Below, in pieces: positions 13,801 through 25,952 of a stretch of 64,000 nt of DNA (its first letter is position 1; each line of letters starts with the position of its first letter). The position numbers and the translations under genes are program-made. A model generated the notes under the pieces. That model saw nothing but the letters and a program-made list of their open reading frames with translations, was not told the DNA's origin and did not search any database. Source of the DNA: Callaeas wilsoni (taxonomy: Eukaryota; Chordata; Aves; Passeriformes; Callaeidae); NCBI GenBank assembly GCA_013398955.1, contig VWPU01008522.1, positions 1-64,000 of the forward strand. Reading direction: 5' to 3'.

Positions 13801-15494
13801 AGTTGTACTCTCTCGGCTTCATCTTTCAAGGGAATAAATTTGTGACTTTGAAAGATCAAGAAAGTGTGAATCAGACTATTCTGAATTTTTACTGTGCAAG
13901 GGCTGTAGGAACTGCCAAACCTATGAGCAAGCCTGCATCTAGATGAAAAATGAAAGTGGAGCAAGCTTAAAGGCTCTTTGTCAGTGGTCACAGGAAAAGC
14001 AAAAGACCTGTAGGAAAAGAACAAACAACTCTCTGCATTCTTACAGGGCAATTATGTTGGTAGTTAATTAAATTTAATGCCAAAGTGTTCAAATGAAAAA
14101 AATATTCATACTGAGAAAATAAGAGCAACTAAAAGGCTGAAATTTTAAATGTAAATGTAGGCTAGACAGAACTTCCTTTGTATTTCCAGTTGGTACTGTA
14201 AGCATAGGCCAGACAGAACACAGAAATTGTAGGAAATAAAAAGCAGCATATTTTTTATCAGTGAATGTACTGGCCTACAAAAACCTTATGAACACAGCAA
14301 GAGAGGAAAGCAGAATGGCAATCAAGTAAAACAAAATTATATGTGATGCAGTCATAGTTGTATTTGAATTATATATGTTAGGCTAAAAAAGTAAGTTAGG
14401 CTCCCAATGTGCTGTTAAATCAGGGAAATTGTGGCCAGCTCTCCTATCTGAAAGTAGCTGGATATAAACAGTAGCAGCTAGAAAAAGGTAATGTACTCAT
14501 TGAACTGGGAGCAGTCATACAATAAAGTCGGTGTTTTTTTTAAATGGAAGCCTCTATTAGCAGTAGATGTGCTGTGATTAAAAGGAAGGGGTATATGATG
14601 ATGATGTTCATATTGCAGGTTTTGTTTCCTGTGCCTGAAGACAGAACAGCAGCAAAACAGAAAGCAGCTGCTCACTGTGCCTTTAAGAGCTTTTAAAAAC
14701 CTCAGTTCCTAATGCACTTAAAACACCTTCAGTACTTGCCAGTGGAAACTCCCAAGCCGAGTAGACTGAAATATGCATAACAGTCTTCTTACTCAGAAAA
14801 CTTAAAGACAGACTGAACATACAGTGAGAACATCAGGCTATAGAGGGGTATTGAAACCTCTCTGCTTAACAAGCTCTGTTTCAGTTACAAAGCAGAATTT
14901 GGAAAGCATCTAAGAATAAATTATAAAACATTTTTATGTGCTGATATCTGCAGTTTTGTCAGGATGCCCAAGCACTGGGAGAAAATTTCTGTCTGCCTTC
15001 AAGTACTTCTGGGGAGAAAGACACATTCTTGGTGTAGATGATGCTGACAGCCAGCTCACAGAGCAGGAACGTGCTCAAAACTGCTTTGAAAGATTGTCTG
15101 CAATGGCAAAGCTATGGCTAAATATGGCTGTAGCAGTTGTGCTGTGTATTAGACAAAACTGCAGCACGAGGCAGTGAAAATAAACAATATCCTATATGGA
15201 GGGCAAAAGGAGGGAGGGGTCTTTTTACTGCAGATCACTATTTTGAGAAATGCCACAATGTTGAGGCTCTAGCATAGAGTGCAGTACTGAAACATGTCAA
15301 CAGCTGTAGCACCTCAGACTGTTTCTTTAGAAAATAGATGTTTCTCTGGCTGTTCACCAGAGAAATGACTTGGTGTAATATGATTTTTTTAATATGTCAA
15401 AGTCAGTTGTAATAGAGCCACATGAGCATTTAAAAGAGCTAGGGCTCTCAAAAATCACTGCTAGTCAAGAAGTGGCGTAAGGCAAGTCATTTAC
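10801..15494 (+). other. AT-rich non-coding stretch, probable ZZZ3 5' intron
   Basis: I see no gene, RNA gene or confident repeat. Open frames of up to ~100 codons (for example 13,740-14,051 on the - strand) are unremarkable for this length of sequence. Confidence 0.4.
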
Positions 15495-15553
15495 AATTGG
15501 ACACAATGATCTTAAGGGTCTTTTCCAGCCTAAATGATTCTGTGATTCTACGG
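15495..15553 (+). repeat. CR1 LINE 3' end
   Basis: The run 'aatgatcttaagggtctttt' (15,505-15,524), then 'ccagcctaaatgattctgtg' and 'attctacgg', is the characteristic CR1 3' terminus. It ends in two imperfect copies of the ATTCTRTG octamer. Only the terminal part is recognisable upstream to about 15,495, a typical 5'-truncated copy. CR1 is the dominant LINE of birds and reptiles, which supports the taxonomic call. Confidence 0.75.
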
Positions 15554-18500
15554 TAGGAGGCTCCCACTGTGTTTAAATTCAAGTTTAAAGCATACTTGGC
15601 TTAGAAGCTTTTCCATTACTTTGCCGAGCCCCTTGCATGTGAGAACTGGTCTGTGTGGCGGTGGTGACTGGTGCTGTGATTGTACACACAGGATCAGCTG
15701 GTGTGCCAAGGGATGTCGCTCATTCTGGGAGCATGAAAATGCATCTGGTGAGAAGACAGCACAGCCACAGCACAGCTGTGACAAACTACTTTTTTTTTTT
15801 TCCTTCAGGGATTTTGGGATAGTTCTGGGTGCCCTCCCTGCCCCCAGTCTGTCCAGAATGTGTTTAAGCATTTAGAGTGTGATTTAGAGCAACTTTTAAG
15901 GCATCCCTCTATTTGTTTACTGTTGTCACTAAGTAGTATTTGAATCCTTAGGCCAACTTAGCAACCCCCTAAATTTAGCTGAGAGTAAACATCTCAGAAA
16001 TGTAGAGAGCTTGCAGCTTTCACAAAAAATTGTAGTCCCTTTTTTAAGGGGTATTTGAGCCCAGTAGTTACCTGCTGTGCATGGTTTGCAAGCAGTCCAG
16101 TCAGTGCACGTGCAGGTTGGAATTTGCCACACCATCCTTGAAGTTTGGAGATGGCCAAAGGGAGGAACATGAAATTTTTCAAAACGTTGGAGATGCGATG
16201 GGATGTGTGGCAGAATGGTGCCACATTTAAGACTACAAAGCCAGCCCATTGCTGATCTGCTTATAGAATAATGTGTATCCTCTAGATTGAGGCATCATCA
16301 GATAGAAGATAAGTGGTTAAAACAGTTTAAAACAGTTTTCATTAATGTAGCTAGCTGGAAAAACAGCCTTCTCACTTTTTTTTTCTTTGGGGAGAGAGGG
16401 TGTATTTTAAATTTTGAAGAAAAATTTAGCAGAAAAACATTGTAATTCTGAAACAATGTTCAAAATGTTTTACAGGAATTGTTGCATGCCTCACATGTCC
16501 CTTTTCCAACCTCTGGATTTGTATTTGCCTTAGTATAATGCAACAGCACTTCAAAGCTCAGCCCACGCAGAGCACCTGGTTGTGTGTGTGTGGTGCTGCT
16601 CTGAGTTGTACATCAGCCTTCTGAGGCTTATGGAGCTGACACTGTAATTTTGCATATAAAAAGCTGTATTAGTTGTTGCATTTCAAATGCATGCCCTTGA
16701 CTGAAAATCATCTGGAGAAAAATATGTTCTAGGCAGTGTTTCATACGATATGCACTTTACAGTGTACTTCATAAGAGGTAGCATGTTGGTAGTCACTGCT
16801 CCAAAGGTAAATCAGACAGAGTAGTAATTTCCAGTGTAATATTCTACAAAAATGAGCAAACTGATTCATCCTGGGGTTTTTAAGAAAAGGCAAAGGCGCA
16901 CTGATTTTCTCCATCAAGTTCCTTTTCATCTGTAAACTGCTAGCAGGATTATTAAGTGCTCGATTACCTCTTACAATTGCAGCCTACCTATAGGAAAAAG
17001 CAATGTCTTTTTATGCTAGATATTTTCTGTATATTGTAATAATAACTTCTTCAGGAAATAAATAATATTTAATACCATTTTTCCTATTTATATAAAACTG
17101 TGTTTAAAAGATTAAATATGATTGGAATCTTCTCCTAAAGTAACAGTTTGACAAATGGTTACTGTAATTAAGTTAGTGTAATTAATTTTATAATGAGCTT
17201 TTCAAGAACCTGTGTGATTTAATGTATCTCAAAGATGTTAGTCACGTGTTTTGGTAATCCTGCACAGGAGATATTCTTTGGATAACAGGACAGCTAATTA
17301 GCAATTGAATGGTTTCACATGAAAAAGGCATATTATAGTTTAGAGTGGGACTTTCACGTAGGAGGATAAAGTGAATTGGGTATGTGTGGTGATAACGATA
17401 TAGAGGGTGGCCAATAAGTGAGGCTAAGCATAATTTTTTTAACTGGGACATGGAAATTGTTCACATAGTCTGGTTTTAATTTTCTTGATAAGTTAATTGT
17501 ATCAGACAGTAGTGACTTTATTGACTATATATGAATCAGTAAAGTAGGTTCAGTAAGGGTGTTTACTTAAAGCTGCTGTCTTTATTCAGGACAAGTGCAA
17601 TTTGTATTAAATGATAATTTTTTGCATTTTTCCGTTAAGATGACTTGCTAAAGATGAACACACCAGGTGGTGTGTTGTAGGGTGGGAATGTGGTTTCTTG
17701 TTCCAAGGGGCTGTGGTACCACCTTACAAAGTTCACATCTTCAGCTCTTGTTGTGGCCATGCAATCGCATGCTTGTCCTGCAGCACATTGTCCTTTAATA
17801 TGACCCACAGGAAAAATTGATTTCATCTGGAGCCATCTGAAAAGAAGAAAAGATGATATTTTCAACTCTGACCTATTTGTAGATTTATGTCAGAATACAG
17901 TTCCACAAATAGTGTTGACAGAGTTGTCCCAGGTATTTGAGACACATGATTGGGATAAGTGCTGTGTGATGTGTGTAGGTGAGTTGGCACTAGGTAAAAT
18001 CAAAGATTCTGCCTGTTCCTTCCAGTTATTCCCAATTCCAGTTTTCCTTTTTCACAGTTGTGATGTTTCTGTCTTCTAGCAGTTCTTCAGGATTTCCAGT
18101 CTGTCTCTTTCTCCAGTCAGCATCCACTCATTTTGCCGGTGTAGCTGCTCTCCTTACCGGTGCATTCACATTTAGCATTCCCCTCAGCCTGTCTTCAGCA
18201 CAGCTCCACCAGGATTTTTGTTCTCAGGCAAACGCTTCTCTATGCTGAATCCCAATTTCGTACTCCAAAATATGGAGGAAGAAAACCTTCTTGAAGAAAC
18301 AGTCAGATGTGTCTTAAGCAGTAAGAAGGGTTTAAAATAATTTCCATATTTGTGCACAGAAATGAGTAATTATTTTGACTGAGAATTCAGGAGAGAGACA
18401 GCAGGGTGGGAATATCAGTCTGAGACAGATGCTTCAATGTATAATTTCAGCACAAACTCTTAATTTGGCCACGATACAAGAAACTGAAAGCAGTTGAAGT

Positions 18501-21500
18501 GTTTCAGGCTTTAAAGAGAAGAAATTTGATATAGTGGTTGCTTTTCTAGAGTTCTGCTGTAAAGTCGCAGTTGTATAATTCATATTTAATTTTATGTGAA
18601 GTAATTTTGCAATCTTATCCTGGAATGTGTGGCTGGAAGAGGGGTGATGCCTGTATCATACCCATCCTCCCAGTAAGTTTCCTCATATAGGTAGCCCAGA
18701 AGAGTGAGAAATACCAGTGCTGTCAGCAGTTTTGATAGCACTGCTGCGTGGAAGGGGTGCGAAGGAACAGATGTACATTGCTGGTCACTGTCATACAACT
18801 TTCTGGTTTGACCTTTTTCCTATGTTTTGTGGTTTTAGAGAAAGAGTAAGACAGTGTTAGGAGGAGGTTGAGCTTTTTTTTGTTCTCATATATCCTATTT
18901 AAGTACCAATTCATTTTACCTGCCCATTACTTTTTTTTTTTCTTCTGGAAAGAACTAGAAATAGCTTTACACAGGAAGATTCATTCTAAAGAATTTTTTT
19001 CCTCTTATGTAAGAATAGGTTTGTCTAGCCTAGTGAACCCATCTATTTTGAAGAAGAAAAATAGCATATTGAGCTATCCATTCTGGTTCTTTGCAGTTTT
19101 AGTTTTGAGTAAAACATTTTCCTTGCTAGTTTGCTAGCTTTTAAACCTGTTGATAATTTTTTCCTATTGTTCTACATTTCAAAAATCTTCTTCATTTTAT
19201 CTTACTAGCCTTTTATATGTAAGATTAACATAAGTAGTCCCATTCTGACAGACTGTATTTTGACCATATGTAATATAATCTTACCGTGTCAGAGACAGCT
19301 GAGATCTCAGAATAATTCCAGTAACCTTTATTTATTTTTATTGTGTTTAAGCTTTCATTATAGCTTTCAGCTGCTTATTGTTATATATTATTTCAAGTAA
19401 GATCTTCATAATGTCTTTTAGTGGAGGTTATTTCTATCATTTGAAAGTACTGCTTGTTTTGATGTAATGCAGAATTGGAAAAATAAAATGCTGTATCCAG
19501 AAAACTGAGTTCTTGCTAATGTAGTTATGTGAAGCTCAGTATGTGTGGGAAGAGATACTGGCATACTCTAGATGTGATAGACTGCTGAATATAATTTGTT
19601 AAATGAAATTCATCCCTAATTTAGTAGTACTACTTTGTTAGGAAGTGATGTATTTTCTATGTGGAGGTAATCCAAAATCTTGGTAATCTGGTGTTTGTGC
19701 AGGTTCTCATCTTTTCAGAGGTGCTGATTTTTTTGTCTTGGGCAAATACTTCTGTAAGAGATTAGATTCTGTTTGCATAAATAGCTGCTGCTTTCAGTTT
19801 TTTAAAATGTACTGTTTTAAGTAACATTCCATTGCTCTGCAGAGAATTTGAGAACTGCTGTTTTATACCACAGAGATGCACCAGTTTTATTTATTTATTT
19901 GGACAATTATATATGTGTGCCACATTTGCTCTTGTAAATGGTAACTTTGCCAGTAGCAGATATTGTCTCTGAAGTAATTTGGGGATTTACTGAAGTATGG
20001 CAGTGGAGAGTGTGCCTGCTATCAGATATCCATGGACGCAATACCTGAACGCTGGGAAAAGTTTGAATCTTTATCACTGTAGTATTACCACTGAGCATGC
20101 TGATTGTTAGATGAGACTCAGAAGAACAAGAAGAGAACAGATTATTTCTCTTCACTATGAAGATGATTCATTATACTTTAGATCAGATGACCACACAATT
20201 CTGTTTTCTAGGGTTGAATTGTTGCGGAAGACTTTAGGTATTGCCTGTTTTCATAAAATAGTGCCATCAAACAACTATTGAAGACTTCTGTTGAAAGAGT
20301 GTGTTCTCCCCCACCCCCAGTACACAACTGTTTTTTAATTTGTTTAGTGTTGTATGTAATGTTAATTTCTCCATCTCAAGTTCCATATGTATAATTCCAC
20401 CACAGTTACAGTAGAGGCTTCTGTTGCTTTGCTGGTTTCAGGTCTGGTATACACCCCGTATGTTCAGGTATTGACTGCTGCTTTTCGCTGCCTTTTCCAG
20501 CTTAGGGCCACATGGAACATACTTTTAGCTGCATCCATGTTTCTGAAATCCTTTAAACGATTGGGCTCATACTTAACGCTCAGATAGACAGTGCTGGCAT
20601 AACCCAGTAAAAAAATTGGTTTTATGTCTATTTAGGAAGGGTTTTCTTCATTCTGCTGTGTTTAACTGTTGGGTTTCATCTCTATGTAAATTTATTTCCT
20701 TTGTTGCTAGACATTTTCATGCACACAGTTCAGCATTCAGTAATTTTACTATATAGGCTTGTGGTTAAGTTAAATAAAAATTCTAGTATAATGTGAATAT
20801 GGTGTGCACTGGTAGAGTCTGCCTAAAGCTGAGTAAGTTTAAGAGTTCTTAAATGCAAAAATGCATACCCTGAAATGCATCCTATGTTGTCATGAAATGC
20901 TTGCTTGTATGTAAGATGTACAGACAATTTCTGCAAGCAGTTGAACTTCAGTCTCACTCTGAAGATTGTCCATACTGATTAATGTGTGACCATTTCCTGT
21001 ATGGTTTCAGCAACAACATTTGCTCACTGCCTTCTTACAGAGGTCCTTCACCCCAAGAGACAAATTCAGAGTCCCTTACTTATTTCAGAGCGCTGTCTGC
21101 ATTACACCCTATTTAACCTGTACCTTCTTAATTTTTAGTGGGCTTTGCAGACCACAGTGTGTTGTTTCTTAGCTGATTATCACTCTTCAAACTTCCAGTC
21201 TTTGTTGCAATATTCCAGTATTCTTTCTTAAATTTCGATGTGGTTCCCTGAAGAAAGGCTTTTAGACCTAAAGGCTTATTTAGTTTCCCTTGCACTCCTT
21301 ATTCCAACTCATAAATAGCTTCTAAAATGAGTGATGTCCAAAACATTAAATTACTCTTCCATTGAATTTCTCTGCCACAGAAGATGTGGTTGTTCTGAGT
21401 GGAAAATGTCATTGTAATTGGTTATGCAATGTAAAGGAATAATAGTTAATTTTCAAGACAGTTTTTCCAGGGAAACTTCTGGGAAAAATTATATAATTGT

Positions 21501-23408
21501 TCACTTGTTAAGCCCCTGTGAATGTTGTTTTCTAGGTTTTAAGCATAATTAAGGTGCAGTCATTTCAGTGTATCCTGATTAAAGTTTCCTGGTTTTTAAA
21601 ATTATTCTTCCCTCCTCCATCCCTGCATACTGCTACCAAGCAAAAAATCCTGACTAGGTAAAACATTTTTTACCCACCTTGGTTTCTCCTTTTTGATATT
21701 TACACAGTCTTTTTGCTGTGTCTGAAATGCTTTAGCTATCCTCAAAGGCAAATAGACACAGCAGGGGTTGTGTCTTTCCTACTGCGAGTAAAATAGGCTT
21801 GTTTTGGGCAAAAGAAAATTGGGAGAGATGAGGTGTACAAATCTGACAAAATACTGACATTACTATTCCAGCCGTTCCTGAAACAACTTATTCATATGTT
21901 CTTTACTTAGGACTGGTAAAGTAATTTAAAATGTTGAGATTAGGCCACCTTCTGATCGGCTCACTGTTATATTTTGTTTAGATGTTTTGTTTAAATGCTT
22001 TTTTGTTTAGTTGTGGAATGTATTTTTACCAAAGTTACTGAGTTCTGGTATTTTTATTTGGTATGTTGTCCTTTTGCAAAAATTGGTCAAAATCTGTCAT
22101 ACTTTTGGTGTCTCCAGATGCATCAATTAAAGGGATCTTTAGGAAAGGCACCAATATGGATTTAAGAGTAACATGCATTTTCAAGTGGTTGTCTTTGCCT
22201 TCTTGTTCTTCCATGATGTCTTATTATGATGATGGTTCTCTGCTGTTTGTTAAATTGAGAAATCCCACTGAATAAATGAAACCTGATTTGATTTAGTTAT
22301 CCACATAATAGAATTTATGATACTTCATGTAGCATCACTGCAGAAACATCTTCTGTTACTGAATTTCACTGCAGTTAGACGTAATTAATCTCTTCACCTC
22401 TTACGCAGCTCAGTTTGTATTTTGAATTGACAACTTAATGGTGAATTAATTTTCTGTTCCTACCAGTATGAAATACTAACTAGGTTGTAGGTAAAGACAA
22501 TTTCCAGTAATCTAAATATAAAAACTGTGTAGAATGAAGAATGCAGAGGAACCTGTTAGCTTGTGTTTTGCATCATGAAATTTTGAATTGTCAAGATGAA
22601 AATAAGGTCACTTGTATGAAGTCAATAGAATATGAAGAAAGCTTCAGTAACCACTATTCTTTACTGAATTATGGTGCCTTCATAGTACTAGATGTTTTTA
22701 AATTAGAAGTGATTGCTGGTATGTTATTTCAAGTAATGGTCATTGGCACAGATGCCCAAATTGGAGATGACTGAAAGCATTGTGTGACTTTTGGATCCAT
22801 AGATGTACTTCTGTCTTTCAATATCCAAAATACTTCACTTCCACTACAAAAGAGGTGCTATACATTGTTTTCCTTGGATGAAGAATACGTTTAATGTGAG
22901 CTCTAGAAAGCATTTTAGTCCTGTTGTATAGATGAAGGTTATTCGGGGATTTGTAGCCAGTGTAAGTTTAGAGTTCTGCTCAGTTAATTAGAATTAAAGA
23001 GCAGAGTTTTTCACTGTGTATCTAATTATAAAATACATTTAACAGTGCATTTCATAATTCATTAGTTGGAGTAATACTTTTCACTACTTGTTTTCTGATG
23101 TCTCTTCAAATACCTTCTGAAATTCAAACACTCTAACACAACTCCTGTGAATTCATTTGTTTGCACATTTAGTGTGTGATACAGTGAATCACTTAGAAAC
23201 TACTAAGAAAAGTGTTTTACATTTGTAACCTAAGTAAGCATTTCACAGTCTTAATTACTTTATAGCATATTGTTCTTTCTTTATGTAGGACACTTTAAAA
23301 ATTGATAATTTCTTCTTTAAAAAGCTGTTACTCTTTATATGTCCTGTTCTTCATTTTCAATGTTGTAATTTAAATGTTTTATTGATATCTTTGTCTTTTT
23401 CTCAACAG
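15554..23408 (+). other. AT-rich non-coding stretch, probable ZZZ3 5' intron
   Basis: No exon was recognised. The sequence directly after the CR1 tail (15,600-15,700) has weak likeness to reverse-oriented CR1 but is too diverged to call. The remainder shows T- and A-rich intronic sequence with chance open frames only. Confidence 0.4.
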
Positions 23409-23559
23409 TTTTCAAAATCTTGTTAATGTGATGGCATAAACTAGTAAAGCATTTGGATTACACGATGGATATCAGCAATGGTGATTGATATTATTTGAGT
23501 GGTACAGTAAGAGTCTGCTGTATGAAATGCCAGTTTATATTTCTTCTAGTTTTGCAATG
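23409..23559 (+). other. ZZZ3: Candidate non-coding 5' UTR exon of ZZZ3
   Basis: A strong acceptor (pyrimidine-rich 'gtctttttctcaacag' ending at 23,408) and a strong donor (ATG|GTAAGT at 23,560) frame a 151-base segment 2.4 kb upstream of the start-codon exon. Human ZZZ3 is known to have several non-coding leader exons before the exon with the start codon, so this is the expected kind of element in the expected place. The segment has stops in all frames and cannot add coding sequence to ZZZ3. It holds at least five ATG triplets, listed separately. No transcript evidence is available here; the exon call rests on splice-site quality and position. Confidence 0.6.
23426..23498 (+). promoter_or_regulatory. 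Cluster of short upstream reading frames in the candidate leader exon
   Basis: Four very short frames are seen: ATG TGA at 23,426-23,431 (a start directly followed by a stop), ATG GCA TAA at 23,431-23,439, an eight-triplet frame at 23,465-23,488 (MDISNGD then stop), and an overlapping one at 23,478-23,498 (MVIDII then stop). If the exon is in the mRNA, scanning ribosomes would meet these before the ZZZ3 start and output would be reduced. That consequence is inferred from general uORF biology. Confidence 0.5.
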
Positions 23560-25039
23560 GTAAGTTTTTTTACATTTGTACTAAGGAAATAATAATTTTT
23601 TATCTTTTCATGTAAGGTGTATTTCTTTAGAAAGTATTGTATCAGCAAATCAGTAAAGATTTCTCTCTTACATATGATTTCTAAAGTCTGTTGAGTTCAC
23701 CAATAATTACTAACCAAAGTGTACATTTGAATTTGGTTTAGGTTATTTTATTGGTATAGATTTGAAATGTCAGTTACTCACCCCTAATGTGTGCTAGCTT
23801 TAATTAGAACAACCTAGAGGAAATGGAATATGTAAATAAACCCTGTTTTTCGTGAATGGGTTCACCCTCAAATGAGATCACTCTCCAGATGGTATTGAGC
23901 TTGTGTGCAAAGAGGGAGAATACACAGGCAAGTTTATCCATGTGGAAAATAGGTATAAAAACTATTATAGAAGACACATAGTGTTTTGCTGTCTTCAGTC
24001 AGCTGCTGATGTATGACCATTTGCTGCTTGACGTATTGTTTATATTTTCTCTTAAGGCAGAGTGCGTTGGAGAGCTCACACTTTCTGAATTTCAAGCGGA
24101 CAAAATGACGCTGCAGCACCTCTTTAAATGTATTTTCAGGAGCACAAACAGTGCACCTTTCCAGGCATTCATTTAAGATAGCAGGAATAGCTAAGAAGCA
24201 GCAGGGTTTTAGGAGCACAAATAAATCACAGTTTTTGAGAACATTTGAAATTTTCACTTCATAATTGTCTTTTTCTTTGTTGCACAGAATGATGTGCTGT
24301 CATACACAGTTGTGTACAGAGCTGTACCACATGGGCACAAAATTACACGCTTTCTTCTACAGTTTTGTGCAGAACTACACCAAGCAATACTGTTAGGATA
24401 CATTGCTTTCCTTAAGAAATACTGCTTGCATTGTAAATTCCTGAACATATAATACAGTAAATACTGATAATTGTTAATCAGAATTGTATTGGATGAGAGT
24501 GCACTTGTCTTGTCCCATTCTCTTTTCTGTTCTAGGACCATCTGACACTTAAATAGTAGATTTGGGAGAATTTATGGGTGTTTTTTCCCTTTTTTGCTGC
24601 AAGTGAAAAACGCCTCTTGAAACAATTTTCTCCATTTGTTATTTTCAGCATTTCTAAGTAATGTGTGAAAGGTTTGATTCCGTATTTAAAATTTGTAGTC
24701 TTCACATCATGTGACAGTTGAACGGGTTTGTATAATCTGGAATTTGGGTAGATGAAAAAGGGAAGGTATGCCATTATGCACAAATGTGAATCTATTCATT
24801 AGTGAGGCTGCTATGACAGATCTGTGGTGATACGCGATTTGACACATTAAACTTTTAAAAATTAAATAAATAGAAGGGTAAGACTGAACTGATTTCTCTT
24901 AAAAATTATTTTGACCTTGGCAGGTCAAGTACTCCTACATTTCACCCTGAAATGTGAAATACAGGCATTCTGAAATGGGATGTTTTAAACTTGAGTCTGA
25001 ATTTACTTAAATCTGATGTGAGTGATGATTCATCTCACC
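23560..25039 (+). other. Intron between candidate leader exon and start-codon exon (left part)
   Basis: Non-coding. Three consecutive - strand open frames between 23,934 and 24,783 touch end to end but lie in different frames, with AT-driven composition and no recognisable protein. I treat them as chance. Confidence 0.45.
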
Positions 25040-25350
25040 AGCTGAGAGGGAAGCAGCCTTCCAGTACCTCAGAGGAGATTCCTGATAGAGCCAGGCTTTT
25101 TGTTGTCATGAGTGATACAGAAGTAGGAGAGGCCCCACCTGGCTATAAGAAAAAATATTTTCGCTTTAAGGACTAGAACAGGTTGCCCAGAGAAGTTGTG
25201 GAATATCTGTACTCAGTGTTTTTCAAGACCCAGCTGGATAATGTCCCATGTAACGAAATCTTAATTTAGGCCTCATGTTCATTTGAATGGGAGGTTGGAT
25301 AGGATTGCCTCCCAAAGGCCTTTCCAGCTGGAATGATTTTATGATTCTGT
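25040..25350 (+). repeat. CR1 LINE 3' fragment
   Basis: The clearest repeat in the window. It shows, in CR1 order, 'gcagccttccagtacctcag' (25,052-25,071), 'ctagaacaggttgcccagag' (25,175-25,194), 'agttgtggaatatctgt', 'caagacccagctggataatg', 'gggaggttggataggattgc', 'cctttccagctggaatgatt', and a terminal 'atgattctgt'. It is 5'-truncated like nearly all CR1 copies and has no reading frame of its own. It lies ~600 bases upstream of the first coding exon of ZZZ3. Confidence 0.85.
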
Positions 25351-25952
25351 TTCAGAAATTTTGTTTTAGTTAATTTTTGCTAATAATAACTGTAAGTATT
25401 TTTTAGTAGTGTGTCTTATTTTTTTTAATTCCCTGCTAAATTAGAATTGCAGTTATGTTTTGTTATTTATGGGAGATTTGTTTTTGCTTTAAGCAATGAC
25501 TGAGTAAGCAAATGCAATTTTAATGGTTTACTCTTAGTCTATGAAACCATGTAGCTGGAAACTTTGGGATATTAAGAATGCAATCTCATACCTTTTACTT
25601 GAACAGACAAATTTAAATAATAATACCAATACATTATAACATACATAAAAATAGCGTATTTTAGTAACTAGAGCGTAACTGGGACATTCCAGCCTTACAT
25701 AAGGATAAATATGAGCAACACTCACACAAGTACTAAAGCCAGAACAACCACAAATACCAAGTCAGCTACTTTGTAGCTGAGATGGAAAAATTGAATGCAC
25801 TAAAGAAATACCACAGAAAGAAGCAGTATGAATACGTTGAATGGGCTTATTCAGTTTTACATTGTTTGTGACAATATATTCTTCAGATTTGCTGTGTCTC
25901 TAGGTGTTTTTTAAATATTTTTTCTGACTGTTTTGTTTACTTTTTTTCAAAG

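Noticed and set aside
14595..14640. Possible C/D-box snoRNA (TGATGATG with a later CTGA)
   Set aside because: The boxes are only ~40 bases apart, too close, with no terminal stem and no second box pair.
15600..15870. Possible reverse-oriented CR1 body after the CR1 tail
   Set aside because: Only a few short stretches resemble the consensus; too diverged to call without a library search.
23934..24783. Three - strand open frames lying end to end, as if a frameshifted gene
   Set aside because: Different frames, AT-driven amino-acid content, no recognisable protein and no splice or poly(A) context; they fall within an intron.
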